Positions 1 to 9,768 are shown, counted from the stretch's first letter. The stretch is DNA of 11,041 nucleotides from CAYVOX01 sp964453035 (GCA_964453035.1 CAYVOX010000117.1:1-11041); one strand, 5' to 3'. A program made the numbers and translations. The notes: generated by a model from the letters alone, not told the origin.

Positions 1-3304
<3,304 letters not shown>

Positions 3305-3333
3305 GAGGTTGCTCCATTCCTACAAAATTGATG

Positions 3334-3416
3334 AGAACCGTGCGGTTCTGGTTTCAAGAGTAAAGCGTTCAGAATGTCTGAACATTCAATCTATGAGTTT
3401 ACCTTATTCAATAAGG
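3334..3416 (-). promoter_or_regulatory. nifJ leader with three perfect palindromes
   Basis: Three unrelated perfect palindromes occupy the stretch just upstream of the nifJ ribosome binding site: AGAACCG-TG-CGGTTCT (3334-3349), GTTCAGA-ATG-TCTGAAC (3367-3383, overlapped by GAATGT/ACATTC at 3372-3386), and CCTTATT-C-AATAAGG (3402-3416). Their centres (3341.5, 3375, 3409) are 33.5 and 34 nt apart. They lie between a candidate -10 box and the start codon, so they could be operators or three hairpins in the 5' leader RNA. I recognise no known regulator box or riboswitch in them. Confidence 0.5.
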
Positions 3417-3440
3417 AGGTCGTTAGTACTATTGGTCACA

Positions 3441-3446
3441 ATTATA
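3441..3446 (-). promoter_or_regulatory. Candidate -10 box of nifJ promoter
   Basis: Read on the minus strand this is a consensus TATAAT. It would start transcription near 3434 and give a leader of about 130 nt ahead of nifJ. I could not find a convincing -35 hexamer at 16-18 nt, so the promoter may rely on an activator or the site may be fortuitous. Confidence 0.35.
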
Positions 3447-3500
3447 ACCTGTGTCCTGTCATGTTTGGCGGGCAAATTTTATTCAAACGCAGGGGTAGTC

Positions 3501-3516
3501 AAAAATGTCGATTTTT
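3501..3516. repeat. Short A/T hairpin AAAAAT-GTCG-ATTTTT
   Basis: A perfect 6-bp inverted repeat with a 4-nt loop abuts the left end of the larger inverted-repeat element at 3517. It may be part of that element's insertion site or simply a weak hairpin. No function can be assigned. Confidence 0.35.
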
Positions 3517-3626
3517 TGTCATGCTGCTCGAAGAGCACTCTCGCCAGAGGCACGCTTCGCGGTCGAGTGAGCAGAGCGAAGCATCTCAGCGAATCATTTG
3601 GACTCTTCCCTTCGCTCAGCGTGACA
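3517..3626. repeat. Imperfect inverted-repeat intergenic element (REP/MITE-like)
   Basis: The stretch begins TGTCATGCTG (3517-3526) and ends CAGCGTGACA (3617-3626), inverted copies with one mismatch. Inside are a second exact pair, GAGCGAAG (3574-3581) with CTTCGCTC (3610-3617), and CTCGA/TCGAG (3527-3531, 3563-3567). The vocabulary (gagcgaagcatct, cttcgctcagcgtgac) resembles dispersed palindromic repeats that I associate with Chloroflexota and some other bacterial genomes, but copy number cannot be seen from one copy. There is no ORF, so no transposase of its own. It lies 48 bp downstream of the stop codon of the methyltransferase-like gene and could also act as its terminator. Confidence 0.55.
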
Positions 3627-3674
3627 CATGCCTTATTAAACAGGCCCCGCGGGAAGGCTAGCTTGTGGGGGGAC

Positions 3675-4370
3675 TCAACGACCCGGGCCGTAAAGGATGC
3701 GCATATCGGGGCTTTCGGTGCAGTACATGTGAACCCAGATATATGCGTGCTGAAAAAGGGCGGATGCCAGGGCGGCGCGTGAGCCGGTGAACAGGGCAAT
3801 GGACCAGAAGAGCAAAAAAACAAAGGTGTACATGGCGTTTGAGCTGTATTTAAACGCCCCTTCCCTGACGAGCGACATATCGCGGTACTCCTGGCGAAAA
3901 TGATCGCCGCCCAGAGCGCGAGAGATGCCGAAATACCTGCCGATGGACCAGCCTGTATAAATCGCGGGGATCAGCAGGATAACACCCGCCAGCACCTGCA
4001 GCGTTCTGAAAGGCTCAAGCGAGCCAGTATCGGCTAGCGCCAAACCCAGCGAAAGGATGGGTCTCAGCAGCATCAGCGGGAAGAAGATAATACCCCAGGC
4101 CAGCAGGTCGTGTCTGCCAAACAGGCGAGAGAATAATGAAAAAACGAGCTGAAACCTGAAAACAAACCAGCCAACCACCTGGTGAACAATGGCTGTGAGG
4201 ATTGAGGCAAAAAACCAGGTCTGGTCGGGAATTCCCAGCCAGGAAGAGCCGTCAAGCGCCGGGGAGGCCAGATAGAATGCGCCCGGAACCAGGCAGGCCA
4301 GGAGCAACACATGCTCAAATTGCCCTTCGAACAGATAGCTGACCGGCAGTTTCAATCTGTCATTTTCCAT
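3675..4370 (-). CDS. Integral membrane protein, probable isoprenylcysteine/phospholipid methyltransferase family
   Basis: This is a 231-residue multi-pass membrane protein with hydrophobic segments at about 20-37, 50-72, 88-112, 121-143 and 176-213. The C-terminal third resembles the ICMT/PEMT-type methyltransferase signature: VREGAFKYSSNAMY (168-181) takes the place of the usual G-P-[YF]-x-x-x-R-N-P-M-Y motif, followed by a hydrophobic hairpin and HMYCTESPDMRILYG (214-228), like the conserved acidic-Leu-x-x-x-[FY]-G ending. Family members transfer a methyl group from S-adenosylmethionine to lipid or prenylcysteine substrates at the membrane. The motif is imperfect (SSNAMY rather than SRNPMY), so substrate and even activity are uncertain. 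The ATG at 4370 has AAAGGA just upstream and its own promoter. The gene ends TGA at 3675. An uncharacterised membrane protein without methyltransferase activity remains possible. Confidence 0.6.
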   Translation of the reverse strand: MENDRLKLPVSYLFEGQFEHVLLLACLVPGAFYLASPALDGSSWLGIPDQTWFFASILTAIVHQVVGWFVFRFQLVFSLFSRLFGRHDLLAWGIIFFPLMLLRPILSLGLALADTGSLEPFRTLQVLAGVILLIPAIYTGWSIGRYFGISRALGGDHFRQEYRDMSLVREGAFKYSSNAMYTFVFLLFWSIALFTGSRAALASALFQHAYIWVHMYCTESPDMRILYGPGR

Positions 4371-4423
4371 CTTCAGGATCCTTTATTGCCCAAGGCGGCT
4401 CAACAGGACACATTGCTGGATAG

Positions 4424-4452
4424 ATTATGTTATTCCGAATTGACGTCTTCAA
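4424..4452 (-). promoter_or_regulatory. Sigma70-type promoter of the methyltransferase-like gene
   Basis: On the minus strand TTGAAG (4452-4447) and CATAAT (4429-4424) are separated by exactly 17 nt. Transcription would begin near 4417, leaving a leader of about 47 nt before the ATG at 4370. The site falls between the Nudix stop and this start, which argues for separate transcription. Confidence 0.5.
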
Positions 4453-4462
4453 ATTGAGCAGG

Positions 4463-4484
4463 AAAAACCACTCATGTGGGCTTT
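4463..4484 (-). terminator. Weak candidate terminator after the Nudix gene
   Basis: On the minus strand CCAC-ATGA-GTGG is followed at once by TTTTT and preceded by AAAGC, which lets the stem extend through A-U pairs around one mismatch. It begins about 23 nt after the Nudix stop. The core stem is only 4 bp, so termination efficiency is doubtful. Confidence 0.35.
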
Positions 4485-4506
4485 AGCCGGTGTGGGGGCG
4501 CGGAGG

Positions 4507-5055
4507 TTAACCAGGGGCCTGCCAGTTTGCCAGCCTGGCCTCCGCCAGGAAGAGCGCCGCCAGGGTTTTGCTGTCAAATTCCGCGCCGCGGCGAGCCATT
4601 TCCAGTGCCTCGGCGACGGGCAGCACCTCAAGCTGCAGAAATTCATCCGCGTCGCCCGGGAGGGGGGCGGGGTAGAGGTGGGCGGCAAAGTAAAAATGCA
4701 TCAATTCGGTGCAGTAGCCGGGGGTGAGGTAAGCCTGGCCGAGTTTGACCAGTTCACCGGCAGCCATGCCGGTTTCCTCGCGCAGCTCGCGGGCGGCGCA
4801 CACGGCGGGGTCTTCCCCGGCTTCCATTACGCCGGCGGGCAGTTCCAGCAGGGGCCGCCCGGCGCCGATGCGGTGCTGGCGCACAAACAGCAGTTTTCCA
4901 TCCGCGGTGAGGGGCACCACCGAGACGGAATCGGGGTGCTGCACCAGATCGTACAGGCGCTGGTGGCCGTCTGGCAGTTGCAGGCGGACGCGCTGCACGT
5001 CAAAGGCGCGCCCTGCGTAAACATCTTCCCGGTCAATGATTTTGATTTGATCCAT
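4507..5055 (-). CDS. Nudix hydrolase, ADP-ribose pyrophosphatase type
   Basis: This 182-residue cytoplasmic enzyme has a complete Nudix box, G75-x5-E81-x7-R89-E-L-R-E-E-T-G-M97, which provides the glutamates for Mg2+ binding and catalysis. A proline follows 16 residues after the box glycine (P112, in YLTPGY), the position regarded as a hallmark of ADP-ribose pyrophosphatases. The N-terminal strand region (DVYAGRAFDV) and ELPAG just before the box also fit that subfamily. The expected reaction is ADP-ribose to AMP and ribose 5-phosphate, a housekeeping clearance role. Length is normal for the family. The ATG at 5055 has AGGAA 6 nt upstream, and the stop is TAA at 4507. It lies 87 nt after the LysM gene with no obvious promoter between them, so read-through from that gene is plausible. 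Confidence 0.9.
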   Translation of the reverse strand: MDQIKIIDREDVYAGRAFDVQRVRLQLPDGHQRLYDLVQHPDSVSVVPLTADGKLLFVRQHRIGAGRPLLELPAGVMEAGEDPAVCAARELREETGMAAGELVKLGQAYLTPGYCTELMHFYFAAHLYPAPLPGDADEFLQLEVLPVAEALEMARRGAEFDSKTLAALFLAEARLANWQAPG

Positions 5056-5075
5056 GATTGGTTCCTGTTGGGTTT

Positions 5076-5119
5076 AAAAGGCTGCGCCCCGGGCGTGGAA
5101 TCACCTGAGGCGCGCGCAG
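5076..5119 (-). terminator. Hairpin followed by TTTT between the LysM and Nudix genes
   Basis: CTGCGC (5082-5087) pairs with GCGCAG (5114-5119). On the minus strand the hairpin is followed by CC and then TTTT (5079-5076). It could be a weak terminator or attenuator between the two genes. The loop is long (26 nt) and the U-tract short, so confidence is low. Confidence 0.28.
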
Positions 5120-5142
5120 TTGGTTTGGCTAGAACTCCGATT

Positions 5143-5802
5143 TTACGGGATTTGCAGCGTCTGGCCTACTTTGATATCGCCGGCTTCTTTCAGACCGTTG
5201 TTCGCCAGGATCCCTTCCGGAGAGACGTCGCCATACAGGCAGGCAATCTTGCCGATGGTATCGCCATCTTTGACGAGATAGGAATCGGGGTGGGCGGCCA
5301 GGGTGCGGCTGCCGTAATTGGCGGACCAGGTGCCGGTGGAGGGGATTTTGAGGCTGGCGCCGATGGAGACGCGCGAGCTCATGGTGAGGCCGTTGATGGC
5401 GAGCAAATCGGCCAGGTCGAGGTCGTAGCGGCGGGCGATGCAAATCACAAACTCACCGGCCTGGATGGTGTAGGTATCCGGACGGGTGAGGGTGGGCAGC
5501 ACCACGGCGGGTTTTTCGGTGGGTTTGGCGGTGGGCTGCGGAATGACAATGGTGGTGGAAGCAGCCGTTGGCACAGGGGTTTTAGCGGCGGCGGCAGCTT
5601 TTGTGGCGGTTACCACGGCGGGCTGCTTGGCGGCGGCGGTCTGCGTGGCAAACTGGCTGACGCCCTGGGTGGGGGAGACGGGGAAGGGGAAGCTGTCGGT
5701 GGGCTTCAGGGCGGGGTCTTCGGAGGCCGGCCGGTTGCAGGCGGTGAGGATGGCTCCCAGAAGGACCAGAACCACAATCATGGAAGTCAGTTTCTTTTTC
5801 AT
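5143..5802 (-). CDS. Secreted lipoprotein with two LysM domains
   Basis: A 219-residue protein with a lipoprotein signal peptide: MKKK, a hydrophobic stretch, then lipobox LTAC with C22 as the predicted lipidated residue. Residues 23-108 form a Pro/Thr/Ala/Lys-rich disordered linker. Two LysM domains follow at about 110-154 (DTYTIQAGEF to LKIP) and 174-219 (DSYLVKDGDT to LQIP). LysM domains bind N-acetylglucosamine-containing glycans such as peptidoglycan. Each domain has one cysteine in its first helix (C121, C188), the only cysteines beside C22. No catalytic domain is present, so it is a glycan-binding or scaffold protein tethered to the outer face of a membrane. The ATG at 5802 has AAGGAG 8 nt upstream, and the stop is TAA. 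It has its own promoter at 5927-5955. Confidence 0.88.
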   Translation of the reverse strand: MKKKLTSMIVVLVLLGAILTACNRPASEDPALKPTDSFPFPVSPTQGVSQFATQTAAAKQPAVVTATKAAAAAKTPVPTAASTTIVIPQPTAKPTEKPAVVLPTLTRPDTYTIQAGEFVICIARRYDLDLADLLAINGLTMSSRVSIGASLKIPSTGTWSANYGSRTLAAHPDSYLVKDGDTIGKIACLYGDVSPEGILANNGLKEAGDIKVGQTLQIP

Positions 5803-5848
5803 AGAAGAGTCTCCTTCGGTAAGATCCTGTTGAATTTCAGGAGCAAGA

Positions 5849-5884
5849 ACTCAGCCCTGAGTGCAGATCACCGCATTAACGGTG
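5849..5884 (-). promoter_or_regulatory. Two short palindromes in the LysM-gene leader
   Basis: ACTCAG-CC-CTGAGT (5849-5862) and CACCG-CATTAA-CGGTG (5869-5884) are perfect inverted repeats inside the predicted ~118-nt leader, between the promoter and the ribosome binding site. They could form adjacent hairpins in the mRNA or serve as protein-binding sites. No known regulator is recognised. Confidence 0.3.
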
Positions 5885-5926
5885 CAAGTTTCGTTCCAAA
5901 ATGGGTAGATGCGCTTGCTTTTTCTC

Positions 5927-5955
5927 ATACTAGCACAAGCTTAAAAATTGGTCAA
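5927..5955 (-). promoter_or_regulatory. Promoter of the LysM lipoprotein gene, with extended -10
   Basis: On the minus strand TTGACC (5955-5950) is followed after exactly 17 nt by TAGTAT (5932-5927), with TGC directly before it as an extended -10. The nine bases CTTGTGCTA (5939-5931) recur at the sensor A promoter. The predicted start is near 5920. Confidence 0.55.
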
Positions 5956-6117
5956 GCAAAACGTCATATTTTTCGAGAGGAAAGTCAATTGTCTGAGGAT
6001 TAATATCATCCGGGGCGGGTGATTTTCAACCATTTGAGCGGGGGCAGCTTTGGGATATGATAAGGGTGGAGACGGAACCTCCTCAAAGCACTAAACCTGT
6101 CTCCTCCTTTGGCGAAT

Positions 6118-6157
6118 GCCTCCGCCGGGCTCCTCCCTCACCGCCCCCGGCGGAGGC
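6118..6157 (-). terminator. Strong GC hairpin after the sensor operon
   Basis: GCCTCCGCCGGG (6118-6129) and CCCGGCGGAGGC (6146-6157) form a perfect 12-bp stem around a 16-nt loop. It begins 6 nt after the stop codon of sensor kinase B, the position expected for a transcription stop or 3'-end stabiliser. There is no U-tract on either side, so it is not a classical intrinsic terminator. The rest of the gap, 5956-6117, holds only a weak GGAGAC/GTCTCC pair (6068-6073, 6099-6104). Confidence 0.5.
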
Positions 6158-6163
6158 CTTGCA

Positions 6164-8095
6164 TTAAGGCTGCGATTCGATGATGGGGAGGACCACGGTG
6201 AAGGTGGTGCCTTTGCCCACCACGGAATCGACCCACACGCGACCGCCGTGGCTCTCCAGCACCGATTTGACAATCGAGAGCCCCAATCCGGTGCCGGAGG
6301 ATTCCTGGCTGGCGTTGCTGGCGCGGTAAAATTTATCGAAGATGTAGGGTAAATCCACTGCCGGGATGCCGATACCTGTATCGCTGAACTGCAGAACGAG
6401 CTGGTTTTGCGCCACGCCGCCGCGCACGGTGATGGTGCCGCCCGGGTTGGTGTACTTGACGGCGTTATCGAGTAAGTTTTCCACCATCTGGCGCATTTGA
6501 ACGGGATTTGCCAGAATGTGCGGGAGCGAGTCGGGCAGGTCAAGGGATAGGGTGAGTTGTTTTTCGGCGGCGGCCTTGCGGAAGTTTTCAGCGGAGAAGC
6601 GCACCATCTGCTCGATGACCACCGTTTCTTTACGGGTGTCAAAACCGGCTTCGATACGCCCGAGGTTGAGCAGGTCGTTGATGAGGGTGGTGATGCTCTG
6701 TACGCTGAACTGAACGCGGTGGATGAATTCGCGCTGGGTATCCGAGATGGGGCCAGCGCGCTCGATGAGCTCGACATAGCCGAGGATGGCAGTGAGCGGG
6801 GAGCGCAGGTCGTGCGAGACGGTGCTCACAAAATCGCTCTTGATGCGGTCGAGCTTCTTGAGGTTGGTGATATCGTGCATGGTGATGGCTGTGCCAATAC
6901 CAGGCAGAGGGGTGAGCAGGGCGCTGAAGATGCGCCCATCTTCCACGGGCAGTTCCACGGGGCCGTGCAGGTCGCGGGCGTCGCTGCTGAGCAATTCAAG
7001 CAGTTCTTTCTGATTGAACACCTCGCGGTAGGGGCGGCCAAGCACGGTTTTCATCTCCAGCTTGAGGGCCGCCAGCGCCACCTGGTTGACCAGGATCAGG
7101 CGCTGATCCTCATCCATCACGATGACCCCATCCTGAATATGGGTGAGCACGGTTTCTAGCTTGTTGCGCTCCTGTTTGATGTTGGTGTAGAGCCCGGCGT
7201 TGGAGATGGCAATGACGGCGTATTCGGCCAGCGCCATGAGCAGCTTGATATCGCGCTCCATGAGCGGGCGGCGTTCCACGCGGTTATCAATGCCGAGCAC
7301 GCCGAAGGTGTAGCCGTGCAGCTGCAGGGGCACGTAAACCAGGCTGTGCACCAGGTAACTGGTTTTGATTTTTTGAGGGGTTTTTTCATCCACCACCATC
7401 GGCTCACCGCTTTTGAGCACGGCGCCGGCCAAGGTATCCTGGGTGGGCAGGCGAAAGGTGCGCACGAAATCTTCCTGGAAGTTGCGCGCGGCGCGCATGT
7501 AGAGCTCGCCGCTGTCTTCGTCAAGCAGCAGCAGGCTGCCCTCTTCCGCGCCGGTGAGTTCCACGGCTGCATCCACCACCGCGCTCAGCACCGCATCCAG
7601 GTCCAGCGAGCTGGTGATGGTGCGTCCCAGGCGGGTGAGGGTTTCAACTTCATCCAGGCGGCGCTGCAGGCTGGCGGTGGCGCGGCGCGTTTCCAGCAGC
7701 ACCCAGTCGCGCCGCTGGCGGGCCAGGGTGAGGCTGTTGTGCACCGATTGGAGGATCTCCTCACTTTTAAGCGGCAGGCAGAGGTAATCGGAGGCGCCCA
7801 GGCGCAGGGCGCGCTTGACCATTTCCGGGCTGTCGTTATAGCCAAAGACGATAAGGGGGATAGCCGGAAAGCGCTGCTGAACCTCGGCTGCCAGTTCCAG
7901 TCCGGAGCCGTCGGGGAGCTTTTCACCGATGATGTTGAGCGCGACCCCGCCGCGGGCAAGCGCTTTCTGGGCGCTCAGGCGGTCGCTGCAGTGCGTGAGG
8001 GAATACCCCTGCGGTTTAAGCACCTGTTCCAGCAGCAGATAGACTTGCGCTTCGGCAATAACAACCAGGATGTGTTCTTTTTGAGCGCTGCTCAT
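6164..8095 (-). CDS. Sensor histidine kinase B: pseudo-receiver, GAF, PAS, HisKA, HATPase
   Basis: A 643-residue soluble sensor kinase. Domains in order: receiver-like (about 8-122), coiled coil (125-155), GAF (155-300), PAS (310-412), HisKA dimerisation domain with VSHDLRSPL and phosphoacceptor H428, and HATPase (about 525-637) with N544 (N-box), D572-T-G-I-G (G1) and G601-T-G-L-G (G2). The kinase core is complete, so autophosphorylation is expected. The receiver is not: the acidic pair is I13/A14, the phosphoacceptor position is G57 (IIGEKLPDG), the usual Thr is G85 and the usual Lys is L107. I chose the ATG at 8095, 20 nt after the stop of gene A with AAGG about 8 nt before it. The frame is open to 8179, but that would overlap gene A by 64 nt and add residues unlike a receiver. 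There are no membrane segments. The partner regulator is not in the window. Confidence 0.9.
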   Translation of the reverse strand: MSSAQKEHILVVIAEAQVYLLLEQVLKPQGYSLTHCSDRLSAQKALARGGVALNIIGEKLPDGSGLELAAEVQQRFPAIPLIVFGYNDSPEMVKRALRLGASDYLCLPLKSEEILQSVHNSLTLARQRRDWVLLETRRATASLQRRLDEVETLTRLGRTITSSLDLDAVLSAVVDAAVELTGAEEGSLLLLDEDSGELYMRAARNFQEDFVRTFRLPTQDTLAGAVLKSGEPMVVDEKTPQKIKTSYLVHSLVYVPLQLHGYTFGVLGIDNRVERRPLMERDIKLLMALAEYAVIAISNAGLYTNIKQERNKLETVLTHIQDGVIVMDEDQRLILVNQVALAALKLEMKTVLGRPYREVFNQKELLELLSSDARDLHGPVELPVEDGRIFSALLTPLPGIGTAITMHDITNLKKLDRIKSDFVSTVSHDLRSPLTAILGYVELIERAGPISDTQREFIHRVQFSVQSITTLINDLLNLGRIEAGFDTRKETVVIEQMVRFSAENFRKAAAEKQLTLSLDLPDSLPHILANPVQMRQMVENLLDNAVKYTNPGGTITVRGGVAQNQLVLQFSDTGIGIPAVDLPYIFDKFYRASNASQESSGTGLGLSIVKSVLESHGGRVWVDSVVGKGTTFTVVLPIIESQP

Positions 8096-8115
8096 GCTGA
8101 AGACCTTGACGGGAA

Positions 8116-9768
8116 TTACTTGACGACCGGCAGGGTGAAGTGAAAGGCGCTGCCCTGCCCGGGTTTGCTTTCTGCCCACAGCCTGCCCTGGAAGAGGGTG
8201 ATGATTTCTCTGGCGAGGCTGAGGCTGACGGCCAACCCGCCGAAGCGGCGCGGTTTTCCTTCTTCTGCGCGGCCTGAGGCCTCAAAAACCTTTGCCAGGC
8301 GGGCTGCATCCAGCCCGGGGCCGCTATCGCTGACCACCAGGTGGGCGGTGGAGTCGCTTTTTTCCAGGCGCAGGCTCACCTGCCCGCCGGGCGGGGTGCT
8401 GCGCAGCGCATTGGCCAGCAGGGCATCCAGCACGCGAGAAACCTGGGCGGATTCCGCCCGCACCCAGGTCTCGGCGGAAGGAATTTCCGCGATGAGGGTG
8501 AGGTTGTTCTGCTGGGCGGCGTGTTGGGCGCGGCTGGCGCACTGGCGAGCCACCTCGCTGAGGTTGGTCCTTCCGGGCGTGGGTGGCATCTGGGCAGGGG
8601 CGGCATGGATGGATTGAGAGACTTTAGCCAGCAGGTGAAGCTGTTCCTGCAATTCTGAAAGGGCCGGGCGCTGATTGGCCGTCCAGCGGGCAGCCGGGTC
8701 GCGCGAGAGGCGTTCAAAGGCAGCCAGGGCTGCTTCCAGAGCCGGTTGCTGCTCATCTTTAACCTGCTGCAGAATTTCGAGGTAAATGCGCTCGCCGGTG
8801 TGAGACCGGGCGGCCTGGCTTTCCAGCGAGCGGGCGCGTTCTTCCACTACCTGGAAGAGGCGCGCGTTGGTCATGGAGATGGAGGCATAGTCGGCGGCGG
8901 CTTCCAGCAGGTGCTGCTCGCTGGCGCCAAAGGGGATGGACTGTTTGCGCATCACCACCAGCAAGCCAATGACCTGCTTTTGCACCTTGATGGGGGTAAT
9001 CATAGCCGCCTGGCCCAGCGAGGAGATTTTGAAGCGCTTGAGCGGGTCACCGTGGATGGTTAACGTCTCGCCGGACATAGCCACCAGCGAGCTGATGCCG
9101 TCATCCCAGGGTTTGTGGAGGTAGTCTGCCAGGGAATCCGGCAGCCCGCGCTGTGAGACCAGCCGGAAGGTTTTTTCGTTTTCAGGGCAGAGCAAGAGCC
9201 AGCCGAGGTCAGCCTGCGCCACGCGCAGCCCGCCCTCAAGGATTTTTTCAAGCAGCACCGACTGGTTGGTGATGGAGGTGACCGCCTTACCGATGGCGAA
9301 AATGGTGGTCAGTTCGCGCACACGCAGTTGCAGTTCCTGGTTGGTTTGCTGAAGCTGGCGGCCCAGGCGCTCGCGCTCCTGGCGCTCGTGCACCTGTTTG
9401 AGCACCCGCTCCACCACGTTAATCACCTCGGGCTCGCGCACCGGCCAGAGGAGCACGTCGATGGCGCCCAGCCGGAAAGCCTGGATGATGTTGGATTCCT
9501 GTCCTTTGCGGGCCAGGGCGATGACAGGCGTTTCCACATTCTGGGAGGAGAGGGCCACGAGCAGGTCCTTACCGCTCAGACCGGGCAGGCTGAGGTTGGC
9601 GATGATGACATCCGGCATCAGTTGCAGGGCGCGGTTGATGGCGGCGCTGGCATCGCTGACCACGTGAGTCTGGTAACCGGCAGCCTGCAGTGCCTGGCGC
9701 GCAATCAGGTCGCTGACCATGGGGTCATTTTCAACGATAAGAATACGGTCGCGGGGATTTGTGCTCAC
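8116..9768 (-). CDS. Sensor protein A: degenerate receiver, GAF, histidine-kinase-like domain
   Basis: A 550-residue soluble protein, first gene of a two-gene operon with kinase B. A receiver fold (about 8-125) starts RILIVENDP but has N58 at the phosphoacceptor site (IIANLSLPG), A86 for the usual Thr and W108 for the usual Lys. A coiled coil (125-160) leads to a GAF domain (about 155-305). The region expected to be the His-containing helix (328-350) reads ILQQVKDEQQPAL, with no histidine; K337 falls at the His position in my alignment. The HATPase-like domain keeps N453 and DSGPG (481-485), but the G2 loop is changed to FGGLAVSL (509-516). It may bind ATP without autophosphorylating. The GTG at 9768 is the preferred start because the receiver begins just after it. 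The frame runs up to a TTG at 9834, through the promoter. No Shine-Dalgarno precedes the GTG. Confidence 0.87.
   Translation of the reverse strand: MSTNPRDRILIVENDPMVSDLIARQALQAAGYQTHVVSDASAAINRALQLMPDVIIANLSLPGLSGKDLLVALSSQNVETPVIALARKGQESNIIQAFRLGAIDVLLWPVREPEVINVVERVLKQVHERQERERLGRQLQQTNQELQLRVRELTTIFAIGKAVTSITNQSVLLEKILEGGLRVAQADLGWLLLCPENEKTFRLVSQRGLPDSLADYLHKPWDDGISSLVAMSGETLTIHGDPLKRFKISSLGQAAMITPIKVQKQVIGLLVVMRKQSIPFGASEQHLLEAAADYASISMTNARLFQVVEERARSLESQAARSHTGERIYLEILQQVKDEQQPALEAALAAFERLSRDPAARWTANQRPALSELQEQLHLLAKVSQSIHAAPAQMPPTPGRTNLSEVARQCASRAQHAAQQNNLTLIAEIPSAETWVRAESAQVSRVLDALLANALRSTPPGGQVSLRLEKSDSTAHLVVSDSGPGLDAARLAKVFEASGRAEEGKPRRFGGLAVSLSLAREIITLFQGRLWAESKPGQGSAFHFTLPVVK

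Noticed and set aside
3305..3674. Possible tRNA, small RNA gene or CRISPR in the largest intergenic gaps
   Set aside because: I looked for cloverleaf arms and T-loop sequences and for regularly repeated units in 3305-3674, 5803-6163 and 9769-9973. The palindromes in the nifJ leader differ from each other, so they are not a CRISPR array, and no tRNA-like fold was evident.
4474..6003. 509-codon open frame on the plus strand
   Set aside because: It is antisense to the Nudix and LysM genes, both of which have clear domains and ribosome binding sites. The predicted protein is Gly/His-rich with no recognisable domain, as expected from the opposite strand of GC-rich coding DNA.
6316..8143. Plus-strand open frames antisense to the sensor genes (for example 6557-7159 and 7316-8143)
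   Set aside because: Opposite-strand shadows of kinase B. None has a recognisable domain or start signal.
8096..8179. 28-residue N-terminal extension of sensor kinase B
   Set aside because: It would overlap the end of gene A by 64 nt and adds a stretch unlike a receiver. The ATG at 8095 places the receiver's first strand at the start, with AAGG just upstream.
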